From NCBI GenBank assembly GCA_900540095.1, contig UQEO01000057.1:1-12150 (forward strand): a stretch of 12,150 nucleotides of DNA. Reading direction: 5' to 3'. The notes under the pieces are model-generated. The model made no database searches. It saw only the letters and a program-made list of their open reading frames with translations, and had not been told where the DNA came from. Position numbers and translations under genes: made by a program. This DNA is from an uncultured Collinsella sp. Lineage in GTDB: Bacteria; Actinomycetota; Coriobacteriia; Coriobacteriales; Coriobacteriaceae. Below, piece after piece: positions 6,089 through 12,150 of this stretch (its first letter is position 1; the number at the start of each line of letters is the position of its first letter).

Positions 6089-6131
6089 AGATAAAACCTA
6101 CCAAAATAAACCTGTCCCTTTTTAGCAGGTT
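6082..6131 (-). repeat. Dispersed 50-bp repeat, copy 2
   Basis: It is identical to 1213-1262 at 47 of 50 positions and in the same orientation. In gene direction it begins within the TAA stop codon of the FtsX permease gene and runs into the terminator hairpin, the same arrangement as copy 1. Confidence 0.85.
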
Positions 6132-8895
6132 ACTCGGCACTCTTGAGGGCGCCGACCATGTCGATCTTGTTGAGAGTTCGGTTGGTGGCGAGGTTGACGA
6201 TAATCGTAAAGCCGAAGGAAAGTACCACGGCAAGCACGTAGCTCAGCGGCTCGACTTCGACGTCAAAGTACAGCGACGGCATCTGCAGGATGTACGTAAA
6301 GCTCTCGGCAAGCAGGCCACCCAGCGGCACGCCCAATGCGGTGCCAATCGCCGTGAGGCTCAACGTCTCCTTGTTGACGTAGTGGTGCACCTCGCCACGG
6401 CGGAAGCCCAGCACCTTGATGGTCGCCAGCTCGCGCTCGCGCTCGGAGATATTCGTGTTGGACAGCGTAAACACCACCACAAACGACAGGCACGCCGCCA
6501 TAAAGGTCACGAGCACCACGACGGAATTGATAATAGTGAAGTTCGCCTCAAAGTTCTCCCAATGCTCGGCCGTGCTCGAAATCGAAAGCCAGCCGTCACT
6601 CTTAAGCTTCTTGCTAAACGCAATCTGGTCGGCCGACGAACCCTTGAGCAGCGCAAAGATGCCATTGAGGCGTGCGCTTCGACCGAACGCGCGCTCATAG
6701 GTGCTCTGCGTCATGTAAAGCGTGTTGCCCAGATAGTTAAGCGAAATGTCGCTGACTTTGACCTTGGCGACGTTAAGCGACGAATCTTGGACCTGCGCCG
6801 TGTCGCCCGGCTGAATCCCGAGAACCAGCTGTGAACTCTTGCTCAGATACACGTCTCCGTCACGCAAAGATAGCGGCTCTTTGGACTCATCCTCGAGACG
6901 CACGTAGTCGTCCAGGTCGTTCGTGCGGTCATCGGGCACCACGATCAGCTGCACGGTCTCGCTCTTTCCGCCAAACGTAAAGGTAACGTTGTCGGTCATG
7001 ATCGGCAGCGTCGAAGACACCGTCACGTTAGAATCCTTGGCCGCGCTGCGCTCATCCAATGCCGCGCACGTCTGCGAAAAATCGTCGGGATTGGCAACCG
7101 CCAGCAAGTCATAGCGCGTGATATGCCCATACTGCTTGGGCGAAAGCGCGACCGACGTGTCGCGAATACCCATACCGCAGATCACAAGCGCGGTGCAACC
7201 CGCGATACCGAAGATGGTCATAAAGGCGCGCTTTTTGTAGCGGAACAGGTTACGTGCTGCCACCTTGTTCAAAAAGCCCATGCGGCGCCAGATAAAGCCG
7301 ATGCGCTCGAGCAAGATACGCGAGCCGGCGCGCGGGGCCTTGGGGCGCATGAGCGAGGCCGGGGTCTCGGCCATCTCGTGGCGGCAGGCGATAATCGTGG
7401 CGCCCACCACGCCCACGGCAAACAGCGCCACCGAAACGATCGAGGACACGATGTCGTACGAAAGCAACATCTGGGGCAGCGAGTACATGTCGTCGAACAC
7501 CGTAAACAGGAACAGCGGCAGGCCCACAAATCCGATGATGTTGCCGAGCACGCCGCCGATCAGACACGCCCACAGCGAGTAGTCCACGTATTTGGACAGA
7601 ATACGCCCGCGCGAATAGCCGAGCGCTTTGTACAGGCCAATAAGCGTGCGCTCCTCCTCGACCATACGCGTGGCGGTGGTGAGGCTGATGAGCACGGCGA
7701 CGATAAAGAAGATGAACGGGAACACCGTGGCGATGGCCTCAATTGACGAGCTATCGCTCTCCACGCTCGAGTAGCTTGCGATATTGCCGCGGTCCTGGAT
7801 GTACCAGGTGCATTCGCCCAGGTCAGAGAGCTCGGCGCGGGCATCGGCAAACTGCTGGTCGGCGGCGGCACGGCGCTGGTCCAGGTCGGCTTGCGCCTGC
7901 GCACGCTCGTCGCTGCCCTCTGCCATGCGGTTGATGTTGCCCTGTTCAATCCCAAAGAGCATATTCGTCTGGCGCTCAGCCGCATCTAAGCTTGCCGGCG
8001 TGTCGACTGTCAGCTCCTGAGCGCGCGCCTTCTCACGCTCCTCGCGGATCTTCTCGATATTGCCCTTGACCTTGTTGATCTTTGCCGCGTAGGCATCCGA
8101 ATAGGAGTTGAGGCTCTTGGCTCCCTCGACGATCACGTGGACCGCAGAGTAGGAAGAAGATGTCGCGGCGTCCTCGCTCACATAGAACTTGTAGTCCGCG
8201 GCCGAAGCAGCGCGAAAGGCGTTGACTGTCGAGTCGGAGCTCACATCAGTGGGATCGAGAACCTCGGCCGTGATGGTGTAATCGCCATCGGCAAACTGAT
8301 CCTTGGCGCTTTGGTTCGACGAGCTCGCATCGTTGGCAGCAAAGCTCACCGTATCGCCGAGCTTTTTACCCGAAGCCTTCAGGAACTTCGAAGTCACCGC
8401 GACTTCATCAGCGCTCTCGGGCAAATCGCCGTTCACGAGCACCGGCTGATCGATGTTCTCCTTGGAGAGACTCTGCACGACCACGCGCTCACGCGTTGTA
8501 CCCACGGCGGTGTAGGCGGTCTCGGTGTAGATGCCCTCGGCCGTTTCGACGCCATCGACCTCTTGTATGGCGTCGAGATCATCGTCAGTCAGGCCATAGG
8601 TCGACTGCACGTTAATGTCATAGACATTTTGCTGGTCGAAGTAGGCATCAACCGAATCACACAGGTCCTCGCAACCCGCCTTAAGGCCGCACATCACGCT
8701 CACGCCAAGCGCGGTGATGACCACGATTGACAAGAAGCGCTTAAGACTGCCTCGGATTGTGCGGTAGATGCCACGGCGAAAAACCGTCGGCACCATATCG
8801 TTTGAGCTTTGGGCAGTGCGGTAGGTCGTAAAATCCTGCTCGCGCTCCGTGTTCTGCGCGTCGCGGCGTAGGCTGTTTTGGCGGTCTTGGTCCAT
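6130..8895 (-). CDS. ABC transporter permease with two FtsX modules
   Basis: A 921-residue inner-membrane protein built as two repeats of one plus three membrane segments. Module 1: a segment at about 54-74 after KRFL; a large extracytoplasmic part (75-385) whose end, about 270-360, is charged and Ala-rich like a coiled coil; then segments at about 388-408, 440-466 and 485-505. Module 2: a segment at about 558-576, an outer domain (580-785), then segments at about 788-812, 845-867 and 885-903. After the segments at 408 and 812 come TRMVEEERTLIGLYKALG and ISERERELATIKVLG, the FtsX coupling regions that meet the ATPase. This architecture fits the MacB/SalY-type permeases that move peptides, lipids or antibiotics outward or work by mechanotransmission. 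It follows the ATPase gene closely. An ATG (8893-8895) lies five bases after that stop; a GTG at 8905-8907, overlapping the stop, is the alternative. Neither has a strong ribosome binding site. Confidence 0.92.
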   Translation of the reverse strand: MDQDRQNSLRRDAQNTEREQDFTTYRTAQSSNDMVPTVFRRGIYRTIRGSLKRFLSIVVITALGVSVMCGLKAGCEDLCDSVDAYFDQQNVYDINVQSTYGLTDDDLDAIQEVDGVETAEGIYTETAYTAVGTTRERVVVQSLSKENIDQPVLVNGDLPESADEVAVTSKFLKASGKKLGDTVSFAANDASSSNQSAKDQFADGDYTITAEVLDPTDVSSDSTVNAFRAASAADYKFYVSEDAATSSSYSAVHVIVEGAKSLNSYSDAYAAKINKVKGNIEKIREEREKARAQELTVDTPASLDAAERQTNMLFGIEQGNINRMAEGSDERAQAQADLDQRRAAADQQFADARAELSDLGECTWYIQDRGNIASYSSVESDSSSIEAIATVFPFIFFIVAVLISLTTATRMVEEERTLIGLYKALGYSRGRILSKYVDYSLWACLIGGVLGNIIGFVGLPLFLFTVFDDMYSLPQMLLSYDIVSSIVSVALFAVGVVGATIIACRHEMAETPASLMRPKAPRAGSRILLERIGFIWRRMGFLNKVAARNLFRYKKRAFMTIFGIAGCTALVICGMGIRDTSVALSPKQYGHITRYDLLAVANPDDFSQTCAALDERSAAKDSNVTVSSTLPIMTDNVTFTFGGKSETVQLIVVPDDRTNDLDDYVRLEDESKEPLSLRDGDVYLSKSSQLVLGIQPGDTAQVQDSSLNVAKVKVSDISLNYLGNTLYMTQSTYERAFGRSARLNGIFALLKGSSADQIAFSKKLKSDGWLSISSTAEHWENFEANFTIINSVVVLVTFMAACLSFVVVFTLSNTNISERERELATIKVLGFRRGEVHHYVNKETLSLTAIGTALGVPLGGLLAESFTYILQMPSLYFDVEVEPLSYVLAVVLSFGFTIIVNLATNRTLNKIDMVGALKSAE

Positions 8896-8900
8896 GGGCG

Positions 8901-9602
8901 CTACCACTCGATCGTCTCGATAGGCACGGGATTTTGCTGGACCGTCTCGCTCTCCACGCGACCGTTCTTAAAGCGGATCAGGCGATCGGCCATGGGCGCC
9001 AGCGCGGAGTTGTGGGTGATGATGATGACCGTAATGCCCTGCTTGCGGCAAGTGTCCTGCAGCAGCTGCAAGATCTGCTTGCCGGTTTTGTAGTCGAGTG
9101 CACCCGTGGGCTCGTCGCACAGGAGCAGCTTGGGGTTCTTTGCCAGTGCACGGGCGATGGACACGCGCTGCTGCTCGCCGCCCGAAAGCTGCGCGGGGAA
9201 GTTGGCGAGGCGCTCACCCAGGCCAACCTGGCAAAGCGTTTGCTCGGCATCGAGCGAATCGGGGCAGATTTGCGCCGCAAGCTCGACGTTTTCGAGCGCC
9301 GTCAGGTTGGGGACCAGATTGTAGAACTGGAAGACAAAGCCGACGTCGGCGCGGCGGTATTCCACGAGCTGCGCCTCGTTAGCGGAGCTCACATCGCGCC
9401 CGTCCACCGTCACGGTGCCGGAGGTTACCGTGTCCATACCGCCCAGAATGTTGAGCGCCGTGGTCTTGCCGGCACCCGAAGCACCCAAAATGATGGCGAG
9501 CTCGCCACGCTCGACCGTAAAGCTCGCGCCGTCGAGTGCGTGAATGCGGGCGTCGCCCTCGCCGTATGCCTTGATGACGTCTTTGAATTCGATATAAGCC
9601 AT
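8901..9602 (-). CDS. ABC transporter ATP-binding protein (MacB/LolD type)
   Basis: A 233-residue cytoplasmic ATPase with all the motifs: Walker A GASGAGKTT (40-48), Q-loop Q92, signature LSGGEQQR (139-146), Walker B LLLCDEP with catalytic E164, D-loop ALD (168-170), and switch H197. The family is the one that drives FtsX-type permeases (MacB, LolD, SalX). It is the first gene of a two-gene operon and is followed directly by its permease. No periplasmic adaptor (MacA-like) gene is next to it, which fits an organism without an outer membrane. The ATG at 9600-9602 has only a weak ribosome binding site (GGGAA). The substrate is unknown. Confidence 0.95.
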   Translation of the reverse strand: MAYIEFKDVIKAYGEGDARIHALDGASFTVERGELAIILGASGAGKTTALNILGGMDTVTSGTVTVDGRDVSSANEAQLVEYRRADVGFVFQFYNLVPNLTALENVELAAQICPDSLDAEQTLCQVGLGERLANFPAQLSGGEQQRVSIARALAKNPKLLLCDEPTGALDYKTGKQILQLLQDTCRKQGITVIIITHNSALAPMADRLIRFKNGRVESETVQQNPVPIETIEW

Positions 9603-9803
9603 CGATCGGTTCCCATCTGGTCGGATAACTCTTTAGTATTACCCATTTCGCACCGACTAAAAAGGGACGGGTTTATTTTGGCAGGTTCTATATGGGGAAA
9701 CGGCATCTATAGATGAGGCGCCGGGGAGGCAGAGAAATCATCGACGGGGTCAGGCCGACCGCCAAACACAACGCACGCATCTCAATCTGTCAGCCAAATC
9801 ATT
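9603..9803. other. Intergenic region between the ABC operon and the GyrI-like gene
   Basis: About 200 bases that hold repeat copy 3 (9656-9701), a 12-bp palindrome (9704-9715), and presumably the promoter of the ABC operon. For that promoter I see only weak candidates on the minus strand near 9630-9645 (TAATAC). From 9716 to 9800 I see nothing recognisable. Confidence 0.4.
9656..9701 (+). repeat. Dispersed 50-bp repeat, copy 3 (inverted, diverged)
   Basis: Read on the plus strand it matches the minus strand of copies 1 and 2 at about 40 of 46 positions (CTAAAAAGGGAC(A/G)GGTTTATTTTGG). It lies about 55 bases upstream of the ATPase start, so copies 2 and 3 bracket the ABC operon as inverted repeats about 3.5 kb apart. 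Unlike the other two it does not follow a gene's stop codon. A perfect 12-bp palindrome, CATCTATAGATG (9704-9715), lies next to it. Confidence 0.75.
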
Positions 9804-9832
9804 CGAACAGCTGTTCGTTTCTATGATATGAT
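9803..9832 (+). promoter_or_regulatory. LexA/SOS-type operator and promoter of the GyrI-like gene
   Basis: CGAACAGCTGTTCG (9804-9817) is a perfect 14-bp palindrome and fits the Gram-positive and actinobacterial LexA site (CGAAC-N4-GTTCG). The flanking bases are TT on each side. Two overlapping TATGAT sequences (9822-9827 and 9827-9832) follow and are good -10 candidates; the palindrome would then cover the -35 region, where a repressor blocks RNA polymerase. The start codon is about 45 bases further on. Confidence 0.65.
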
Positions 9833-9873
9833 TCCGCTATCTAAGCAGGCCAATACGCAGAAAGGCAGCCAGC

Positions 9874-10512
9874 ATGGCGTTCGACTTTAAGAAGGAATGC
9901 AAGGAGCTCTACAAACCTGCAAGCAAGCCGAGTATCGTAACTGTCCCGCCTATGAGCTACGTTGCCGTTCGCGGAAAGGGCGACCCAAATACCGAAGGTG
10001 GCGAGTATCAAAACGCCCTGCCGCTGCTTTACGGCATCGCCTATACCGTCAAGATGTCAAAGAAAGGCTCAAGGAGTATCGAGGGCTATTTCGACTTTGT
10101 GGTACCGCCGCTCGAAGGTTTCTGGTGGCAAGACTCCCCGAGCGGCGACATCGATTATGTACGCAAAGACGATTTCAACTTCATCTCGTGCATCCGCCTG
10201 CCCGATTTCGTCACCCGAGATGACTTTGACTGGGCAGTCGCGGAAGCCACGACCAAAAAGAAACTGGACTTTTCCGCCGTCGAGCTGCTTAAAGTTGACG
10301 AGGGTCTCTGCGTTCAATGCATGCATACCGGACCCTACGACAACGAACCGGCGGCCGTAAACGCTATGCATGAATACATGACCGAACAGGGCTATGTCCC
10401 CGACTTCTCGGACTCCCGTTTACATCACGAAATCTATCTCTCCGATCCACGCAAATGTGCACCGGAGAGACTTAAGACTGTGGTTCGTCATCCTATCAAG
10501 CGCGCTGAATAG
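9874..10512 (+). CDS. GyrI-like small-molecule-binding domain protein
   Basis: A 212-residue soluble protein with no DNA-binding domain, membrane segment or signal. It begins FDFKKECKELYKPASKPSI, continues with YVAVRGKGDPN (about 29-39), PLLYGIAYTVKMS (about 50-62) and VVPPLEGFWWQ (about 76-86), and ends with a conserved-looking MHTGPYDNEPAAVNAMHEYM region (about 150-169) and a YLSDPRK strand near the C-terminus. These fit a stand-alone GyrI-like (SbmC/Rob effector) fold, of the longer type. Relatives bind small hydrophobic or cationic compounds; E. coli SbmC protects DNA gyrase and is induced by the SOS response. The ATG has AAAGG eight bases before it. A LexA-type palindrome lies just upstream, so DNA-damage control is likely. 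It looks monocistronic. Confidence 0.85.
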   Translation: MAFDFKKECKELYKPASKPSIVTVPPMSYVAVRGKGDPNTEGGEYQNALPLLYGIAYTVKMSKKGSRSIEGYFDFVVPPLEGFWWQDSPSGDIDYVRKDDFNFISCIRLPDFVTRDDFDWAVAEATTKKKLDFSAVELLKVDEGLCVQCMHTGPYDNEPAAVNAMHEYMTEQGYVPDFSDSRLHHEIYLSDPRKCAPERLKTVVRHPIKRAE

Positions 10513-10542
10513 CGTGGAGCGTCATTTCACGCGCTAGGTTTT
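10511..10542 (+). terminator. Weak terminator after the GyrI-like gene
   Basis: AGCGTG pairs with CACGC(G)CT (10511-10516 with 10528-10535, one bulged G), followed by AGGTTTT. The hairpin overlaps the stop codon. The stem is short and the T-run brief, so this is only a candidate. Confidence 0.35.
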
Positions 10543-10683
10543 AAGCCAGCCAACCAGCCGCCTCCTAGGCTGTCAAGCAATTATCTTGACGCGGCCCGCC
10601 GCATCTAATAAGTTTGTTTTGCTAAAGCTGGAAAGCCTCTCAACGATGCGCAACTCCAGCTCTTTTTATATCAAGAGGCTTAA
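10543..10683 (+). ncRNA. Structured leader or small RNA before the Abi-like gene
   Basis: Visible pairings are GTCAAG/CTTGAC (10572-10577 with 10585-10590, 7-base loop), flanked by GCCGC/GCGGC (10557-10561 with 10591-10595); AGCTGGA/TCCAGCT (10626-10632 with 10655-10661) followed by CTTTTT, terminator-like; and AAGCCTCT/AGAGGCTT (10633-10640 with 10674-10681). The last covers the Shine-Dalgarno AAGAGG of the Abi-like gene. The last two pairings cross, so they form either a pseudoknot or alternative states. AbiF-type genes are known to be preceded by a structured RNA (the abiF motif in Rfam); whether this is one cannot be settled by eye. No clear promoter was found. Confidence 0.35.
10626..10666 (+). 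terminator. Terminator/attenuator hairpin before the Abi-like gene
   Basis: A 7-bp stem AGCTGGA / TCCAGCT with a 22-base loop and a following CTTTTT. It ends 17 bases before the Abi-like start codon, so it would either end a small RNA there or limit read-through into the gene. Confidence 0.5.
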
Positions 10684-11295
10684 ATGAAATACCAGAAGTC
10701 GTGGATATCCATCAACGAACAGATGGCACTATTGACAGAAAACAAGGGTCTTAAGTGCTCTGATCAAAGCGAACTCGAGCGAGCTTTGGTCGAAGTCGGC
10801 TACTACAGACTGTCGGCCTACTGGTTTCCCTACAAAACCAAATGCAAGTCCGGGATTACCATCTTTCGCGAAGGCACAACATTCAAAACCATCATCTACA
10901 CGCATGAATTTGACCGAGCCCTCCGGCAGTTAATGTTTGATGCGGTCGGCAGAATTGAGATCTACCTCAGAAGCAGAATTGCCTATCTTGCCTCTGAGGA
11001 ACGCGGGCCTTTCTGTTACCCAGATGTCGCCATAACGAGGCTCAACTCGGCATGTCCATCGCGCTTTGCGCCGCACTGGGCTACGCAGCCGTCTTTGGCA
11101 GCGCCACCAACACGCTGCTCGCGACCATCCTTATCGGTTGCGAGGTCTTCGGTTTCGGTAATCTGCCGGCGTTCTTCATCGTCTGCGTTGTGGCTTACCT
11201 GTTCAACATGGATAAGTCCATCTACGTCCTGCAGGAGCGGGCGTAGATCGATGTCCAGGCAGGTGGTCTCAGCCGGAAACGGCGTCCCACTCTGA
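10684..11295 (+). pseudogene. Truncated Abi_2 (AbiD/AbiF) family gene with a chimeric tail
   Basis: The first 115 or so residues fit the N-terminal half of Abi_2 proteins, phage-defence factors with a HEPN RNase-type fold: YQKSWISINEQMALL, then VEVGYYRLSAYWFPY (37-50), the FREGTTF segment (61-67), HEFDRALRQLMFDAVGRIEIYLRSR, and ERGPFCY (106-112). Full proteins have about 300 residues and carry an R-x4-6-H active motif in the second half, which is missing here. From about nucleotide 11021-11040 the frame turns into low-complexity Ser/Arg-rich sequence, because it reads the wrong frame of a ClC channel gene; it ends by chance at 11295. So the gene was cut by a deletion or recombination and is probably inactive. 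The ATG has AAGAGG five bases before it. The leader is still well structured, which suggests the break is recent. Confidence 0.75.
11031..11246 (+). pseudogene. C-terminal remnant of a ClC-type chloride channel/transporter gene
   Basis: In the frame of 11052-11246 the last 65 or so residues read as a ClC C-terminus: ALGYAAVFGSATNTLLA, then IGCEVFGFGNLPAF and AYLFNMDKSIYVLQ before the stop. ClC proteins have the pattern AAVFAGATNTPLA...GIELFG and a final membrane helix; here the proline of TNTP is leucine. About 350 or more N-terminal residues are missing. The remnant is in a different frame from the Abi-like gene, to which it is joined between about 11021 and 11040. An internal ATG at 11052 could be used in principle, but a ClC fragment this small cannot form the channel. 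Confidence 0.7.
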
Positions 11296-11425
11296 GGCTG
11301 TATTCCGGGACACGGTTTCCGCTTGGAACGCCATTCGGAAAGCGCATCCCGCTTTAAAACGGAATTCCGGGACGTAGTTTCCGTCTGAGCCTCCATTCGG
11401 AAAGCGTGTCCCGTTCTTTCACGGC
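11270..11425. repeat. 62-bp palindromic repeat, about 2.5 copies
   Basis: Two full units, 11302-11363 and 11364-11425, plus the right half of a third (about 11270-11301) are in exact 62-bp register; CGGAAA starts at 11274, 11336 and 11398. Each full unit can fold: CGGGAC...TTTCCG on the left with CGGAAA...TCCCG on the right, 12-13 of 16 positions matching. Differences between the units are partly compensating (CA/TG in the stem). It lies between the ends of the ClC remnant and the methyltransferase gene, and may act as their shared 3' structure. Confidence 0.8.
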
Positions 11426-11452
11426 GTCTTGGCTATGTAAAGTGTTCGAGCG

Positions 11453-12031
11453 CTACACCTCGTACGCACCCTCAAGCCGAAGCAGCCACTCCTTGCGGTC
11501 GAGACCGCCGGCATATCCATTGAGCGACCCGTCGGCCGCCACCACGCGATGGCATGGCACAATAATCGAAACAGGGTTGCGAGCGACCGCGGCCCCCACG
11601 GCACGGGGAGACACAACGGGTGTCTCATTTCCCGGCACACGATGTCGAGCCGCAACACGCTGGGCGATCTCGCCATACGTAGCGACCTCGCCACGCGGAA
11701 TAGAAAGTAGCTCGTACCAAACTTCACGCTGAAACGCCGTGCCAATCAAATGCAACGGCGGCGTAAACCGAGGTTCCTGCCCTGCAAAATAAGCATTCAG
11801 CCAAGCCCACGAACGCTCAAGCACCGAAGAAGCCGCACCATTTGCCGGACTCACCGAAGACATCCCACCGGTACCAGAAACCGCATCGGCACCTACGACA
11901 TACTCCGCATCCTCTTTGAGCAGCGTGGAGCCAAAGTGCTCCTGTCCCTCAAACCAAAGCCCTGTCAAACCGCGGCCATCAGCGGCAAGCAAAATCTCGC
12001 CCAAAGGCGAAGCAAACGTCGTCGTGACCAC
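11453..12031 (-). CDS. Methylated-DNA--protein-cysteine methyltransferase
   Basis: A 192-residue suicide repair protein that takes the alkyl group from O6-alkylguanine (and O4-alkylthymine) onto its own cysteine. The active site is IIVPCHRVV with C160, preceded by the helix-turn-helix with RAVGAAVARNP (143-153) and the conserved Y119 in VATYGEIA; NGYAGGLDRKEWLL (171-184) follows. The N-terminal part (1-95) is the usual extra domain, with a Gly/Ser/Ala-rich linker around 48-68 that is longer than in many relatives. Start: GTG at 12029-12031 with a strong AAAGGAG (12038-12044). It has no Ada-like N-terminal regulatory domain. No LexA-like site is visible upstream. A TATTAT (12059-12064, minus strand) could be its -10, but a matching -35 is not clear. 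Confidence 0.95.
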   Translation of the reverse strand: MVTTTFASPLGEILLAADGRGLTGLWFEGQEHFGSTLLKEDAEYVVGADAVSGTGGMSSVSPANGAASSVLERSWAWLNAYFAGQEPRFTPPLHLIGTAFQREVWYELLSIPRGEVATYGEIAQRVAARHRVPGNETPVVSPRAVGAAVARNPVSIIVPCHRVVAADGSLNGYAGGLDRKEWLLRLEGAYEV

Positions 12032-12109
12032 CAGCGGCTCCTTTCAAAACTCCGCACCATAATACCGCGAATTGTGCAGACAACCCCAATCGACCCCAAA
12101 GTCACCCAA

Positions 12110-12138
12110 GGCAGCAGGCGTGCAACGCCGCAGCTGCC
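12110..12138. repeat. GC-rich hairpin upstream of the methyltransferase gene
   Basis: GGCAGC-A-GGCGT (12110-12121) pairs with ACGCC-GCA-GCTGCC (12125-12138) around a 3-base loop. There is no T-run. The 9-base sequence CGACCCCAA occurs at 12091-12099 and again at 12142-12150, on either side. The gene beyond the window edge is not visible, so the role is unknown. Confidence 0.5.
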
Positions 12139-12150
12139 GCACGACCCCAA

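Noticed and set aside
7123..7746. A 207-codon plus-strand frame inside the FtsX gene
   Set aside because: The product is a His/Arg/Gly-rich string with no domain pattern, and it is antisense to clear membrane segments of the permease.
8934..9716. A 260-codon plus-strand frame opposite the ATPase gene
   Set aside because: The minus strand holds a complete ABC ATPase with all motifs; the opposite frame has none.
10684..11295. The Abi-like frame as a genuine 203-residue fusion protein
   Set aside because: After about residue 117 the sequence is Ser/Arg-rich out-of-frame reading of a ClC gene, so the tail is accidental rather than a designed domain.
11016..11396. A 126-codon minus-strand frame across the Abi/ClC junction and the 62-bp repeats
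   Set aside because: It runs through repeats (its first part repeats itself) and the antisense of a ClC remnant, with no protein-like pattern.
11270..11425. CRISPR array
   Set aside because: The whole 62-bp unit is repeated with no unique spacers, there are only 2.5 copies, and no cas gene is nearby.
11453..12031. SOS control of the methyltransferase gene
   Set aside because: Its DNA-repair role made this worth checking, but no CGAAC-N4-GTTCG-like site is present in the 120 bases upstream that the window shows.
1..12150. tRNA, rRNA or known riboswitch genes
   Set aside because: I saw no cloverleaf, CCA-ended tRNA-like sequence, rRNA segment or recognised riboswitch core in the gaps, though a covariance search would be more sensitive.

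Overview
The window looks like chromosomal DNA from a gut Coriobacteriia relative, most likely Collinsella. This is inferred from the moderately high G+C, the gene families, and the actinobacterial-type LexA site. No sequence search was possible.

Layout, left to right. (1) 1-180: the tail of an upstream transcription unit with a terminator hairpin and a 28-bp direct repeat. (2) 181-1099: a minus-strand toxin-antitoxin operon, RelB/DinJ-like antitoxin then PIN-domain toxin, with its promoter and an imperfect palindrome over the -10. (3) 1141-2647: a minus-strand M18 aminopeptidase with its terminator. (4) 2809-3894: a plus-strand, membrane-anchored Ntn hydrolase of the choloylglycine hydrolase / linear amidase type. 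(5) 4034-5113: plus-strand 6-phosphofructokinase, with an inverted repeat over its promoter region. (6) 5114-5692: about 580 bp without a gene, filled by three separate large palindromes (97, 67 and 161 bp). (7) 5693-6013: a small conserved-looking hypothetical gene. (8) 6130-9602: a minus-strand ABC exporter operon, ATPase then a two-module FtsX permease. (9) 9804-10512: a GyrI-like gene directly behind a perfect 14-bp LexA/SOS-type palindrome. (10) 10543-11246: a structured leader, the N-terminal part of an Abi_2 (AbiD/AbiF) gene, and an abrupt junction to the C-terminal end of a ClC chloride channel gene. (11) 11270-11425: 2.5 copies of a 62-bp palindromic repeat. (12) 11453-12031: a minus-strand O6-alkylguanine-DNA methyltransferase.

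A dispersed repeat of about 50 bp occurs three times (1213-1262, 6082-6131, and inverted at 9656-9701). Two copies start exactly at the stop codons of minus-strand genes and sit between stop codon and terminator; copies 2 and 3 bracket the ABC operon in opposite orientation.

The most interesting items are the SOS box before the GyrI-like gene, the structured leader and broken remains of the Abi locus, the three palindromes after pfkA, and the 50-bp repeat family. The rest is ordinary metabolism, transport and repair.
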